A stretch of 64,000 bases of DNA from Sepiola atlantica (taxonomy: Eukaryota; Mollusca; Cephalopoda; Sepiida; Sepiolidae), in assembly GCA_963556195.1 (NCBI GenBank), contig OY744525.1, positions 75,841,844 through 75,905,843 of the forward strand, read 5' to 3'. This document shows positions 44,805 to 55,137 of the stretch, in pieces. The translations under genes and the position numbers were made by a program. A model generated the notes under the pieces. That model was not told where the DNA came from, did no database searches, and saw only the letters and a program-made list of their open reading frames with translations. Within the stretch, counting starts at the first letter, position 1, and every line of letters begins with the position of its first letter.

Positions 44805-45720
44805 TAGAAGTTATCACATGAGTCATTATCAGTGATTACTCACTGGTAATAACAAGTGGTGTTCCCTGGAGTCTGAGTAACAACAAGTCTCCAAAATTTT
44901 CCAATTCTCTGCTTCTTTCGATAACCATTGTAAATCACTTTGCGTTATCAAAACAACTGTTTACCATTGATTTCTCATTGATAACAACCGTTGGCTTTCT
45001 ATGGAATTTGAGTGCCAATAAGTTTCCCCAAGGTTCCAGTAGTCTCTGTACCCTTCAAGTGGATGGTATTCTCTCACTTTTACCTTTCTATCCTTCTTGA
45101 TGCTTCATGACCATTTTGTCTGGTATAAACAAAAGTTATTGCCGCCATTTTTTGTGGGGGTTGGGATGTCAGATTATGCCATTTCTGACAGTTTCAGTTC
45201 CCTTAAATTTCAGTATTCTTTCTATGTTTTTTTGTCCTATTTCTATTTAAATATACCCGTGGTTGATTAGCATTACCTGGTTAAGAGGATTGGTTTTCAC
45301 ACTTAAGGATTTTCCATAATTATTTTATTCACTAGGAGTTTTCACACAAGTAATGATCAGTGATGTTTCCCTGGAGTCTGACTGACAACAGGTCTCCTCA
45401 AATTTCCAGCACTTTCTACCTCTTTTGATAACCTGTACAAATTATTTTGTGCTATCGCAACAACCATTTACCATTGATTTCTTGCTAACAACGACCATTC
45501 GCCTTCTCTGGAATTTGAATGACAATAAGCATCCCCAAGGTTCAAATACTCTTACACCCTTTCAGTGGAGGTCTGGTTGGTGCTCTCTCTCTTCTGTCTT
45601 TCTATCCTCCTTGACCGTTTTTGACAACAATTTTGTGTGATACAAACTGGTGCTACCGCATGTGTTCTCCCACCTTTTCGATTTATCTGTGGCTGGTATT
45701 TGTTCGTAATGTGGTTTGGT
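44805..45720. repeat. Diverged tandem duplication, unit about 510 bp
   Basis: 44805-45240 and 45320-45740 share, in order: CCCTGGAGTCTGA, AACAAC/AACAGGTCTCC, TTTACCATTGATTTCT, GGAATTTGA(G/A)TG, CCCCAAGGTTC, CTTTCTATCCT and GGTGCT-like endings. Divergence indicates an old duplication. It lies 3' of the LINE remnant that ends near 45700 and may be part of its 3' UTR. Confidence 0.65.
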
Positions 45721-45960
45721 ATCTGCATTCAAGGATTTTCCTTAATATTTTGTCTGTTTTTATTATTGCTGTTCATTGTATGGTCTCAATCTTCCCTTTG
45801 ATTCCAATTTCTCTTAATCTTTTTTCCAGGTTTTTCGGGACTGTTCCTAGTGCTCCAACAATTATTGGTATTATAGTGATTTGCTTCATGTTATTTTCAG
45901 TTCTCTGGCAAGTTCCATGTATTTGCTTCGTTTTTCTGCCTCTTTGGTCTTCACTATGAT
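45700..45960 (-). pseudogene. LINE C-terminal fragment (PIIVGALGTV motif)
   Basis: The minus strand reads MKQITIIPIIVGALGTVPKNLEKRLREIGIKGKIETIQ followed by a stop and ILRKILEC. This peptide is the characteristic extreme C-terminus of a LINE polyprotein seen across invertebrate genomes. The upstream part is lost. Confidence 0.7.
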
Positions 45961-46465
45961 CTGCTGGGACAGTAAAATCTATGATTTGAGAGATTTTTAA
46001 TTATTATTATCATTATTATTTAGATTATAAATAGCACTAGTATAGAACATTTTCTTTGTGTGTGTGCAAATTGATTTAAGTTTCTTTTGGTATTTTTATT
46101 ATTGTTTTACTGTTCATACCAGCCAACATGTCGCATATTACAAGTTATGCTAACACTCAGCACATTCCCTCTGGAATATCGAAGTGATTTAAGTGATTTT
46201 TTGTTCTTTTATGATTACTTTAGTTTTCACACCAACAGAAGGTGGTCTCATAGTAATTACCAGAGCACTAATGGCAACAAGTCTCTCCAAACGCCCCGGC
46301 ACAGCTCTCTTCTGACATTTGTGGGTGTGTTTAGAAATTGAAATGTTTTACATGGTTTTAGTGTTATTATCATTTTAAAAAAAGAAATAAAACGGATACG
46401 GGTGTAAAGTAAAATATTCGAAAGAAATACTTACGTCGGAAATAAAACGATTATTCATAAAGGAA
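45961..46465. other. Spacer without a recognised gene
   Basis: The frame at 46087-46341 contains ...RWSHSNYQSTNGNKSLQTPRHSS without an identified domain. Possibly further transposon debris. Confidence 0.35.
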
Positions 46466-46469
46466 AGGT

Positions 46470-46810
46470 TATTTAACATGACCACCAATGGAAAAGACTT
46501 TGCTTTATTCCTCTATGTGCCTAGCAGCATCAGACAGAATTTTCCATGGATTGGGCTTCTTTGCAAGGGCTTCCCGTCTGTGAAACACATTACTGAGGGA
46601 CTGCTTCCCTGCAGATTACAACATAATCGTCTCCAAATCCAATGTCAACAGATAGTTGTCATAAACTGTCTTATATGTAAAGTAATCAAACTAAGTTAAT
46701 ACCATTGATCTTTCAACTGACAATCATTCCATCTCATTAACCCTTATTCTCGAGTTGTTCTTCACCTTGATATGTGGTGACTCAAAAGTAAATAAAACAA
46801 CAGAAAAGAA
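46470..46810 (+). pseudogene. LINE 3' remnant, same family as 47575-48060
   Basis: FPSVKHITEGLLPCRLQHNRLQIQCQQIVVIN aligns with FPRTSNLWNTLPQDFFPARLQYGRQQILVIN of the copy at 47575. The 3' flanks also match (TTCAACTGACAATC..., CATTAAC, TCACCTTGATATG against TTCAACTAACAATC..., TTATCCTTGATAAG). Confidence 0.7.
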
Positions 46811-47450
46811 ACTACCTATTCTGTCCCCTGAACCAGCGGATATGAACCCTTCTAGTAGAACCATCAGTAGAAAACAGTTTCATGCTGTCTCCTTTTTCTT
46901 TTTGTTTCTTTTTCTTCTCCTGTCTAATTTATTTGTGAGGCTTTCTCCAAAGAAGAGGTAACAGACATCAGTTTATAAAAAATAACAATAATAATATCTT
47001 TATCTGGTTAAGTATGTTTTTCCTCGTTTGTAGCTAAGCAGTGATGTGATTGGCTGATGAACTATCCATAGCAAAATGGTTATGTTTTGAGCGTACTTAC
47101 ACTTACTGAAGGATATATATGACCGGATATACTATATAATCGCTGTTTCATTATGTGAATAACATAATTCAGTGAGCAGACAGAATCAAATATTGATTTG
47201 GCAGATGAAATGCTATCTAGGTCTGATCGCGAGAATTCCACAAGATAACTATGTATTAGATTTATAGTTTTCCAACTTTTATTAAATCGAATCATATTTG
47301 TTTTTGATTTAAACTTTTACCATAGAATGTTTTTAATAATCATAAAATTCTATGTGATATATTTTTATGTTTTTATTGTTTAATCATTTGTATAAAATTA
47401 ATGAATGCAAATTCAGTTTTATTTGCATGATTTGAATCAACCGAAAATGT
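46811..47450. other. AT-rich spacer without recognisable genes
   Basis: No coding motif seen in the 60-70 codon frames present. Confidence 0.4.
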
Positions 47451-47574
47451 ATGATTATAAATCAAAACCATTCTTTTTCAATTCTCGCAATCATTTTCAG
47501 CTTCTTTTTTACTTTCTTCCATCCCTTTCTTGCTTTCTTTATCTTTTCCTTCCTTTCTTCAACTCACAATCTAG

Positions 47575-48060
47575 TGAGGGATGATCTCTTCTCTTCCCTA
47601 CAGCCCCTTTCTCACAGAAGAGACGTTGCTAGTCTTTATCTAATCTATCATTATCTCCATAGAAGGTGTTCGACTGAGCTCCAATCTCTGGTGCATCCTT
47701 ATAAGACATCTACAACAAAAACTCCTCTTATTACTATAACTGCAAAAAACTTTCCTTTCTTTCTTCATAGTCTCTTTCCAAGAACTTCCAATCTGTGGAA
47801 CACATTACCACAAGACTTCTTCCCTGCACGGCTACAATATGGTCGTCAACAAATACTTGTCATAAATCGTTCTCATAAGTCATTAAATTTTATTCATTCC
47901 ATTCATCATTTTCAATCCTGTCATAATATTCTTCATCATTCAACTAACAATCTATCCACCACATTAACAGTTATACTTAAGTGGGGTTTATCCTTGATAA
48001 GCAGTCACTTATTAGTAAATTAAAATTATTTTTTAAAAAAGGCAAAGAAAAGAGAGAAAA
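47575..48060 (+). pseudogene. LINE C-terminus and 3' UTR remnant
   Basis: A 190-codon frame (47451-48023) has as its recognisable part SLQPLSHRRDVASLYLIYHYLHRRCSTELQSLV, then PRTSNLWNTLPQDFFPARLQ, the tail of jockey/CR1-like LINE proteins. The first 40 residues are low-complexity F/S-rich translation of pyrimidine-rich DNA and are not part of the family. It lies just upstream of the protocadherin leader cassette in the same orientation, but the two are unrelated. Confidence 0.85.
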
Positions 48061-48148
48061 AACTCTGGCAGTCATAAGACTTGTGTTGTATCAACACTAA
48101 CCAAAACACAAATTAATCCTGTATACTGAATCATGCTTCTTTTTATAG

Positions 48149-48240
48149 CATTCTGTTTTACCCACACTTCCCTGTTTTCCTCTCTTCCTGTCCATAAATA
48201 TATCTCCTTTTCTTCATTAACTTTCTCTACCGGCACCAAG
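48149..48240 (+). other. Candidate leader exon A
   Basis: Preceded by CTTCTTTTTATAG (acceptor-like) and followed by AAG|GTAAGTAACA, a full-consensus splice donor. 92 nt, diverged from exons B and C, with an extra TTAACTTT-like stretch. Non-coding or carrying only a short upstream frame. Confidence 0.5.
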
Positions 48241-48310
48241 GTAAGTAACAGTCCTTCTATTCATTCTTGAAACAACGATGTTATTTTATTTACATTATCT
48301 TTTTTTATAG

Positions 48311-48385
48311 TATTCTTTTTACCACAATGTCTTGTTCTTCCCTCTTCTTATCCAAAAATATCTCTGTTTCTCCACTGGCACCAAG
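48311..48385 (+). other. Candidate leader exon B
   Basis: 75 nt from TTTTTTATAG| to CACCAAG|GTAAGTAACA. It contains one ATG (ACCACAATGTCTTG) that opens a frame to the end of the exon. If joined to the acceptor at 48730/48731, that frame stops after a few codons (...AGA GAC AGT GGC AAC TGA pattern), so it would be a short upstream ORF. Confidence 0.55.
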
Positions 48386-48457
48386 GTAAGTAACAGCCCT
48401 TCTATTCATTCGTTGAAACAACGATGTTATTTTATTTACATTATCTTTTTTTTATAG

Positions 48458-48532
48458 TATTCTTTTTACCACAATGTCTTGTTCTTCCCTCTTCTTATCC
48501 AAAAATATCTCTGTTTCTCCACTGGCACCAAG
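48458..48532 (+). other. Candidate leader exon C
   Basis: 75 nt, essentially identical to exon B, with TTTTTTTTATAG| before it and AAG|GTAAGTAACA after it. It is the closest donor to the protocadherin acceptor, leaving a 198-bp intron. Confidence 0.55.
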
Positions 48533-48730
48533 GTAAGTAACAGCCCTTCTATTCAAACCCCAATTTGTTTTATTTCCATTATCTGTTAAATTAATTAAAT
48601 TTAACAATTCATTTAAACATAATTAAACTTACTTATTTATTATTCAATTGTTTTAATTCATAATCCAATGGTTTTTAGTTCGTAAAATAAAATATGTATA
48701 ATGTTTTTTTTTTGTTTCTTTTAATTTCAG

Positions 48731-51211
48731 AGACAGTGGCAACTGAACGTTTCGTATAAGTAAAGCCTGGAATAATATTCACCTTGCAATCTTCTTCAGA
48801 GCATGCGGTTACCAGTGTGTGTCCTTCTAACAATCGTGCACACCTCCTTCTGTGTTGACCTCACCTATTATGTTGAAGAGGGTAAAAATCCTGGCACCTA
48901 TCTGGGGGACATCGCATCAGACACCCACCTGATGTATAACATTCCTCACAAGGATAGGAACCTAATAACTTTTAGCCAACTGCAGCAGGACATTCCGGGC
49001 AGTACACAGTTGTTCCGTGTCTCCAAGAAGACGGGCAAACTCTACACCGCCCAAATGTTGGACTCCGAGGCCCTCTGTACTCGCAAGTCAGAGTGCTTTA
49101 AGATTGTGGAAGTCGCCGTCAAAAAAGCAAAGGCCTTCATGAAGATCCTGGAAATCAAGGTCGTCATCCAAGACGTGAATGACCATCAGCCCGAGTTTCC
49201 AGAACAAACTGTAAATATAACTTTTTCCGAAGGTGACAGAATCGGAATGAGGAAATCGATCCCCAATGCCAGGGACAGGGATGTTGGCATAACGAATTCG
49301 CAGATAAGCTACCAGCTCAAGAAAAATGTAAATGAGCCTTTCGCACTGTCTGTTTCTCAAAACGCCGACGGGACATCGAAGCTCAGCATTAATCTGGAAG
49401 GAAGCCTCGACCGAGAAATCAAAGATGCCTACCTGATCCAGGTGATTGCAAAAGACAGCGGCCCACCTGCAAAACAGAGCATCTTGAATGTCCACATCTC
49501 GGTCACCGATATAAATGATAATGCTCCTATCTTCTCAAAGAAAGTATATAACGTTTCTATCGAGAACGAGGTAAGCGAGATGTCACCTGTGACCATACTA
49601 TTTGCACGGGATTTGGATTCAGAACAAATGGGGAAGATAACGTACCACTTCAGTTCCCAGACTTCGGATGCTGTGAAATCTCATTTCGAATTGGACAAGA
49701 CCACAGGCGAAATATTCTTGCGTAAAAAGTTCACTTTGGGACAGCAACTAACCTATGCTTTATATGTTGAGGCTACAGACAGTGGCAGTCCTTCACTGAG
49801 TTCATTTGCAAAGGTATTGGTAAACCTTATCAACCAGGAGAACAACGCTCCAACCATCGATGTGAACTTTGTCTCTGCCTCGCCCGAAAAGATGGCAACC
49901 ATCTCGGAAGACATGGAAGTTGGTAGCTTCATAGCTTACGTAAAAGTAACCGACCACGATGCGGGTCAGAATGGAGAGGTCAACTGTGTCCTTCACCATG
50001 ACAAATTTCAGCTCCAAAGTCTTGGTTTGAAGAAATACAAAATTACCATCAAGAACCCTGTCGATCGAGAGGTGGACGACCACCATGATGTGACCATCAA
50101 TTGTCAGGATAAAGGTACGCCACCTCTGCATGCAGAGAGCAAGTTCTCTATCAAAGTGATGGATGTCAATGATGTACGGCCAACATTCTCTAAAGAAACT
50201 TACAAATTTTGGATCTATGAGAATCAGGAACCAAAGATTTCTGTTGGGTTTGTAAATGCGACAGACCCTGATTTGGGTCCGGGCGGAAGACTTACCTATT
50301 CGATGCTGACCAACAATAAGCATTTTCTTCCTTTCCAGATTGCAGATAATGGACTTATTTCTACTATTGTATCTCCAGACCATGAGTATCAGGATGTTTA
50401 TAAGTTCCAAATTCTCGTCAAAGACAGCGGAATCCCATCGCTTAATAATACTGTAAATGTAATAGTGGAGATAAAAGATGAAAACGACAATGCTCCATAC
50501 TTCACTTACCCTAGCGTTAACCCTTTTACTCTCGATGTTGTTTATTATCCACATCACTCGACCAACATTACGATTCTCCGAGCAGCTGATAGTGACAGTA
50601 GGGAGAACGCTTTTCTGAAATACGAAATCACCGAAGGTAACGGCAAACAATTGTTTGTCATTAATCATTACACCGGCCTCTTATCATTCTCGCGGGTTGT
50701 GACACAAAACGATGTAGGGCCCTATGAGCTACAGTTTGTTGTCAAAGACAGCGGAACCCCGGCGCTGTCAGCAACGACAAGCATGCTGCTAGTGTTGACC
50801 ATCAGTAACAAGACAAACGAAATGCTGAACGTAGTTCCCGTCCAATCAGACGACAAGATACATCTGAACAGTGCGATTATCATCGTCCTTGTCACCGTCA
50901 CACTGTCGGTGGTAATCACAGCGTTCATGTCGATATGCATCCTTCGTTGCAATGATTGGATTGGCACATCCCATAAGGATGGACTGAACCCTTCCAACAG
51001 GTGCTTCAGCGAACAGAGACACTTGATGTGCCCGTCCTACAACACAGCCTCCTTGGCAGATATCTCTGTTACAGGTGAACGGTACAAGGCCAGGCAGATC
51101 AATTCAAAAGGGTCAAAAAGTGAATCGTATCCGGAGGATGCGATGGATAACGGCGAGAAGGGGTTAGTTTCCCCGCTTAAACCACAGACAACTACAGACA
51201 TTGCACACCAA
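48731..51211 (+). other. Predicted protocadherin large exon (5' UTR tail plus coding)
   Basis: The acceptor is a long T-rich tract and TTTTAATTTCAG|AGACAG at 48730/48731, with 72 nt of leader before the ATG. In-frame TAA codons in the leader fix the start codon. The donor at the 3' side is CAA|GTAAGT at 51211/51212. Confidence 0.7.
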
Positions 51212-51226
51212 GTAAGTATCCATTGA
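48803..51226 (+). CDS. Protocadherin, six cadherin repeats, single-pass membrane protein
   Basis: Calcium-dependent cell-adhesion receptor of the protocadherin family, expected at neuronal cell contacts; octopus genomes are known for a large expansion of this family. The product has a signal peptide at residues 1-17 and six cadherin repeats. Repeat linkers carry the calcium-binding motifs DVNDHQP (124-130), DINDNAP (236-242), a degenerate QENNAP (345-350), DVNDVRP (454-460) and DENDNAP (559-565). EC1 has the protocadherin Cys-x5-Cys loop (92-98). One transmembrane helix spans about 690-713, followed by a cytoplasmic tail of about 90 residues rich in Ser, Lys and Gly. The extracellular part and membrane span lie in a single uninterrupted exon, as in clustered protocadherins. 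The last four codons before the stop lie beyond a strong splice donor (CAA|GTAAGT after residue 803), so the true C-terminus probably comes from a downstream exon. GC content is clearly higher than the surroundings. Which octopus paralogue it is cannot be told from here. Confidence 0.97.
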   Translation: MRLPVCVLLTIVHTSFCVDLTYYVEEGKNPGTYLGDIASDTHLMYNIPHKDRNLITFSQLQQDIPGSTQLFRVSKKTGKLYTAQMLDSEALCTRKSECFKIVEVAVKKAKAFMKILEIKVVIQDVNDHQPEFPEQTVNITFSEGDRIGMRKSIPNARDRDVGITNSQISYQLKKNVNEPFALSVSQNADGTSKLSINLEGSLDREIKDAYLIQVIAKDSGPPAKQSILNVHISVTDINDNAPIFSKKVYNVSIENEVSEMSPVTILFARDLDSEQMGKITYHFSSQTSDAVKSHFELDKTTGEIFLRKKFTLGQQLTYALYVEATDSGSPSLSSFAKVLVNLINQENNAPTIDVNFVSASPEKMATISEDMEVGSFIAYVKVTDHDAGQNGEVNCVLHHDKFQLQSLGLKKYKITIKNPVDREVDDHHDVTINCQDKGTPPLHAESKFSIKVMDVNDVRPTFSKETYKFWIYENQEPKISVGFVNATDPDLGPGGRLTYSMLTNNKHFLPFQIADNGLISTIVSPDHEYQDVYKFQILVKDSGIPSLNNTVNVIVEIKDENDNAPYFTYPSVNPFTLDVVYYPHHSTNITILRAADSDSRENAFLKYEITEGNGKQLFVINHYTGLLSFSRVVTQNDVGPYELQFVVKDSGTPALSATTSMLLVLTISNKTNEMLNVVPVQSDDKIHLNSAIIIVLVTVTLSVVITAFMSICILRCNDWIGTSHKDGLNPSNRCFSEQRHLMCPSYNTASLADISVTGERYKARQINSKGSKSESYPEDAMDNGEKGLVSPLKPQTTTDIAHQVSIH

Positions 51227-51415
51227 TTTTAAGTGATTTTTCAAGTGGCCGCATCGGCTATTGAACCAATGTCAATGTCACGCACACCCTTCCCCTCCCC
51301 CCTTTACCTATGCTGGCCAGGACAAATGGATGCATTTTCTTCCAATTTCCAATGATGAGACGCGGCTTATCTACCTCCCCCTGCCCCAAGGACCACTTTC
51401 GCTCTTTCTCTTTCG
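51227..51415. other. Intron or 3' flank of the protocadherin
   Basis: No downstream coding exon with a cytoplasmic protocadherin motif is recognised here or further right in the window. Confidence 0.4.
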
Positions 51416-51418
51416 TTT

Positions 51419-51419
<1 letters not shown>

Positions 51420-51479
<60 letters not shown>
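51420..51479. repeat. CT microsatellite
   Basis: About 29 CT units. The serine/leucine-repeat frames over it are artefacts. Confidence 0.95.
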
Positions 51480-51481
<2 letters not shown>

Positions 51482-52010
51482 TGAAACCACTCGGCTGACT
51501 TTGAACCAAGAAGCTCCAAAGAGCAATGCTTTTACCTACGAAACTTTTGTTTTAATGCGACTAGATCATTCCAATAAATCTTGATATATCCAGTCTAATC
51601 CTTTCCATCTCTCCCACCTCTCCCCAAATACCTGCATTGCAACCCCCCCTCTCCTCAACCAACAATGGAGATACATATTACACTATGGATGTTGCCAAAT
51701 ACATATATATATATATGTGTGTGTGTTTATATATACATGAAAATATGTGTCACGGTACATGATTTATGCAAAACTTGAAAAAGAAAAGATATAAAACGGT
51801 TTAGTAATCTCAAAAGCTCTTTCAACCATCATCTCGTCTGGAGAAGATCGATGGACAATATCAAAAGAAATAATCCGTTGTGAAAATAAAGTGCAGAGGG
51901 AGTTAACGTAAGTTATTGCCAGATGAAAAATGTGGGATAAAACTTACAGATTTTGATAAATGCTCATAAAAAAAACGATTAAAAAATAGTATTAAATTAT
52001 GAATGTGAAA
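51480..52010. other. Spacer without recognisable genes
   Basis: Short TA/TG run at 51702-51735. Otherwise unremarkable AT-rich DNA. Confidence 0.4.
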
Positions 52011-52235
52011 ACAATACTATGTACTCATGTGGTTAGATTTCTTACGTTTTGTCTTTATTATCGAAAGACTCAATCAGAAAAAAATTTCTGATGAAGTCTT
52101 TTGATAATAAAGACGAAATATAAAAATATTTTACCATATGATTTGATTGCTATGTCTATCGGCTTTTTCCATTTATCTTTACATTTTTGTCCGATTTTAT
52201 ACAAACATTTTCTTGATATATATCATTGTGGAGTA
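52011..52235. repeat. Hairpin repeat with TTGTCTTTATTATCGAAAGAC core
   Basis: TTTTGTCTTTATTATCGAAAGACT is complementary to AGTCTTTTGATAATAAAGACGAAA across a short loop. The outer part (ATATGATTTGATTGCTATGT, GGCTTTTTCCATTTATCTTT) is the inverse of 59033-59100. Confidence 0.7.
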
Positions 52236-52569
52236 CAAGAACGTTTTTTTTTCTGCTGAATAGAAATATCTTGGCAAATCCCATTGTGTAAAGAAATCTT
52301 TTTTCACCAAAAGCCATACAAGCGAAAGACTGTAAATACGAAGAGCAGCTGACTGAGGTACTCATTTTCAAAAACGCATTACGATTAATAATGTATGTAT
52401 ATATCTGTATAATTGTATATAAACAAAAGAAAATCACAAGAGTTTTTATTTCCATCAAAAAGGAAGAAAAAAGACAATGTGGAAAACATCAACGAAAAAA
52501 ATTAATTATTCATGGAATAATCTCGAAACGATCACACACACACACATAACTGTCTAAGTATTCATACTG

Positions 52570-52571
52570 AA

Positions 52572-52611
<40 letters not shown>
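52570..52611. repeat. TA microsatellite
   Basis: About 19 TA units. Confidence 0.9.
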
Positions 52612-52612
<1 letters not shown>

Positions 52613-52928
52613 ATGGAATGATAATGTAAAATAAATTTTATATAGTTCAGATTGATTTGTATAGGAATCAGTTTCCGATTGCAAATAAAAAGCTCAATAT
52701 TTAAACAATTCTAAATAGAGTTTTTAAATATATTTATGTATTATTTTGACTACTGTTCTCATCTAGGATGTTATTCTCACAACGTTTCGGACGATATAAC
52801 CTCTGACCTTCTTTATGTACGTCTTTTCGAACTTGGGAATCTTTATGTCAAACTCAGGAATCTGTATTGAATTTATTACATCCATGTCCACAAGTAATAA
52901 TCAGTTCTAAGTGACAGTCTTCTGAGGG

Positions 52929-53204
52929 TTGAAGGCTCAATTCTCAGTAGAGGCAATACTAAAGATACAATTAAGAATTTCTCAAGATTTCTACTCCATC
53001 ATGGATAACAGACCGAGATCAATCTACCTCCGTGAATTTAACAAAGCATTCCGTTCAAAATTCCGTACAGATTCCCGAATCCGACAAAATGCACCTGAAG
53101 ACGGTTGGAGTTTACATCGACAGAAATGTTGTGAGAATAACATCCAAGATGAAAACAGTAGTCCGAATCATTCAAATAATCAATCCTCATCGCAAAAGTT
53201 CTGA
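52929..53204 (+). other. Unrecognised 91-codon open frame in a GC-richer patch
   Basis: The frame reads MKAQFSVEAILKIQL... and contains many charged residues. An overlapping frame (53032-53244) reads LKTVGVYIDRNVVRITSKMK. 53030-53180 is less AT-rich than its flanks and lies 1.8 kb downstream of the protocadherin donor, so a downstream exon is conceivable. I found no convincing acceptor and no known protocadherin tail motif. Confidence 0.2.
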
Positions 53205-53399
53205 AAACAAAATATTTTTATTTCAAAATTATATCATTTCATAATAATTTCGGAACAATAAAAAACAAAATTCTACATATGTTTCAAGAAGAGCTGAAAA
53301 ATAAACAATGGCAATCCAAGCAATTTACTTCATAAAACAGTCCCATGTCATCAGAATTGATAACTTCTATTTTTGTTTTCTAGAATGCCTTGATGTATC

Positions 53400-54000
53400 T
53401 TGATCGAATGTTCCGATTGTTTTATGAACTACTTGGATCGACATAGTTTACTTTTCAACTCTAGAAACGTGTACATTTTTGGATTTTATTCTTCCAAAAT
53501 TATTATAAAAGTATATAATTTTGATATATATACATATATATACAAAGAAAAAAGTAATAAGCAAAGAACATTACTTTCCACTCTCCCCAACTTCCCTTGT
53601 TCCTTTTTCTTTTCTTCTTTCTTTTTCCTTTCATCCCCCACCGCCATCAACTTTCCTACAGCTTGCCTTAGAATATTCTCTCACAGGCCTGCATTTCGCA
53701 AACTACCCCACCACCCATTTTATCTTTCCTCCTTACTTCCTTTTTTATCCACCCACCTATATGCATCCCCCTTTCTCTACATACGAGTATAATAATCTCT
53801 TCCACCAATTATTTTTGATCACACATTCAACAGCCCACCTACTACCAAGTTCACTTCCCTTCTACCCTAACACATTCCTTTACACACCCAACCTTTTAAG
53901 CAAGCCTTTCTCTACTACTTCCAACTATTTTGTATATTTGATCTGTATTTGTTCAATAAATGCTATTCTTGATAAAGTTTCATAAACAAAACGAAATATA
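53400..54000 (+). other. Pyrimidine-rich stretch of unknown nature
   Basis: 53575-53930 is strongly C/T-biased on the plus strand and yields overlapping P/S/F-rich frames. It is followed by TTCAATAAATGCTATTC, an AATAAA poly-A signal, which suggests an old retroposed 3' end. No domain is recognised. Confidence 0.3.
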
Positions 54001-54133
54001 GAATCTAAAGAGGTATGATTTTATGTTAAATTATTTCCTGTCCTATAGAGTTTGTTCTTTGTTTATTACCTTTTTCCTATACCTACACATTTGGTTGGAT
54101 ATTTATTTCCTTTAAACTAACCTTTACCCACAC

Positions 54134-54134
<1 letters not shown>

Positions 54135-54190
<56 letters not shown>
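54135..54190. repeat. TA microsatellite
   Basis: About 26 TA units. Confidence 0.95.
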
Positions 54191-54195
<5 letters not shown>

Positions 54196-54541
54196 TCAGT
54201 TAACATTATTTTCAATAATTTAATAGCTATTCCCACAATATTTGATAGTGTAGGGAATTCACTTATTTTCACCGAGGAAAAGACTTATAATAATTATATT
54301 TGCTGCTTCAGAAAAAATCAATTTTAACAAAAAAAAGCAGAGGAGATTTGCCCAGTGTTGAAACCAGTTGACGAGCTGACTTGAGTGTTATGAACTTTTT
54401 TTTTTTTGCATCATCATCTTGTCTTCAAACATAACTGGAACATTAATATATCTGAAATGTTCCTGGCCAGCATAATTGAAAGAATAAAATAATGTTTGGG
54501 AACTTGTTTTTGGTTAAAATTGATTTTTTTTAGAACAGCAA

Positions 54542-54572
<31 letters not shown>

Positions 54573-54598
54573 CACACATTTCAGTATGATTATATATA

Positions 54599-55137
54599 CA
54601 GGGTGTCCCAAAATAATATATACACACTTTGAATCATTATAACTCGTTCAATTTACTGATTCTTTACTTGAAAACAAGATTGGTAAAAGAGTAAGAACAG
54701 ACATTTAAACATACTGACAGTGAAATTAACAAAACCATAGAAAATTAACTTTTAATAAACGTAAAGGCTACTTGGGATAATTTCAGAATGTTCATAAAAT
54801 GAAATCTAATCCCAACCTGTTCTTCTCAATACACTTTTCATCTAATGAAGAAATGGATCTACAAACGTTCTGCAACATTTACTGCCATACTTTAGCATAT
54901 TCTGCTTCAATTGCTACTCTCATTTTTCTGCATTTTTTTTCAGGTTTCCTGCTTTAAACATTATAGCCTTTACATTTATCAAAAGTTAATTTTCTATGTT
55001 TTTGTTAATTTTACTATCAGTATGTTTAAATGTGTATTCTTACTCTTCTATCATTCTTGTTTGCAAGTAAAAAAAACAGTAAATTGAACGAGTTATAACC
55101 ATTCAAAAGGGTGTATGCATCATTTTGAGACACCCTG
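54599..55137. mobile_element. MITE of about 540 bp with TIRs of about 170 bp, mariner-like ends
   Basis: The left end CAGGGTGTCCCAAAATAATA is mirrored at the right by CATCATTTTGAGACACCCTG. Complementarity continues through TATAACTCGTTCAATTTACT, AAACATACTGA, AAAATTAACTTTTAATAAAC and GTAAAGGCTA for roughly 170 bp with scattered mismatches. The middle has no intact frame; a decayed transposase end is possible on the minus strand. Confidence 0.9.

Larger units (their letters stand above)
48241..48532 (+). repeat. 147-bp tandem duplication of the exon-like cassette
   Basis: Units 48241-48385 and 48386-48532 are nearly identical: GTAAGTAACAG, CCTTCTATTCATTC, GAAACAACGATGTTATTTTA, TTTACATTATCTTTTTT, TATAG, then the exon. 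Unit A (ending at 48240) is an older, diverged third member. Confidence 0.9.

Noticed and set aside
47451..48023. 190-codon frame as a possible signal-peptide-bearing gene upstream of the protocadherin
   Set aside because: The hydrophobic start is translated pyrimidine-rich DNA; the rest is a LINE C-terminus.
49088..50668. Long minus-strand frames (135 and 288 codons) opposite the protocadherin
   Set aside because: Shadow frames of the coding strand, with no domain or codon-use support.
51261..51584. 107-codon frame after the protocadherin
   Set aside because: Mostly translation of the CT microsatellite.
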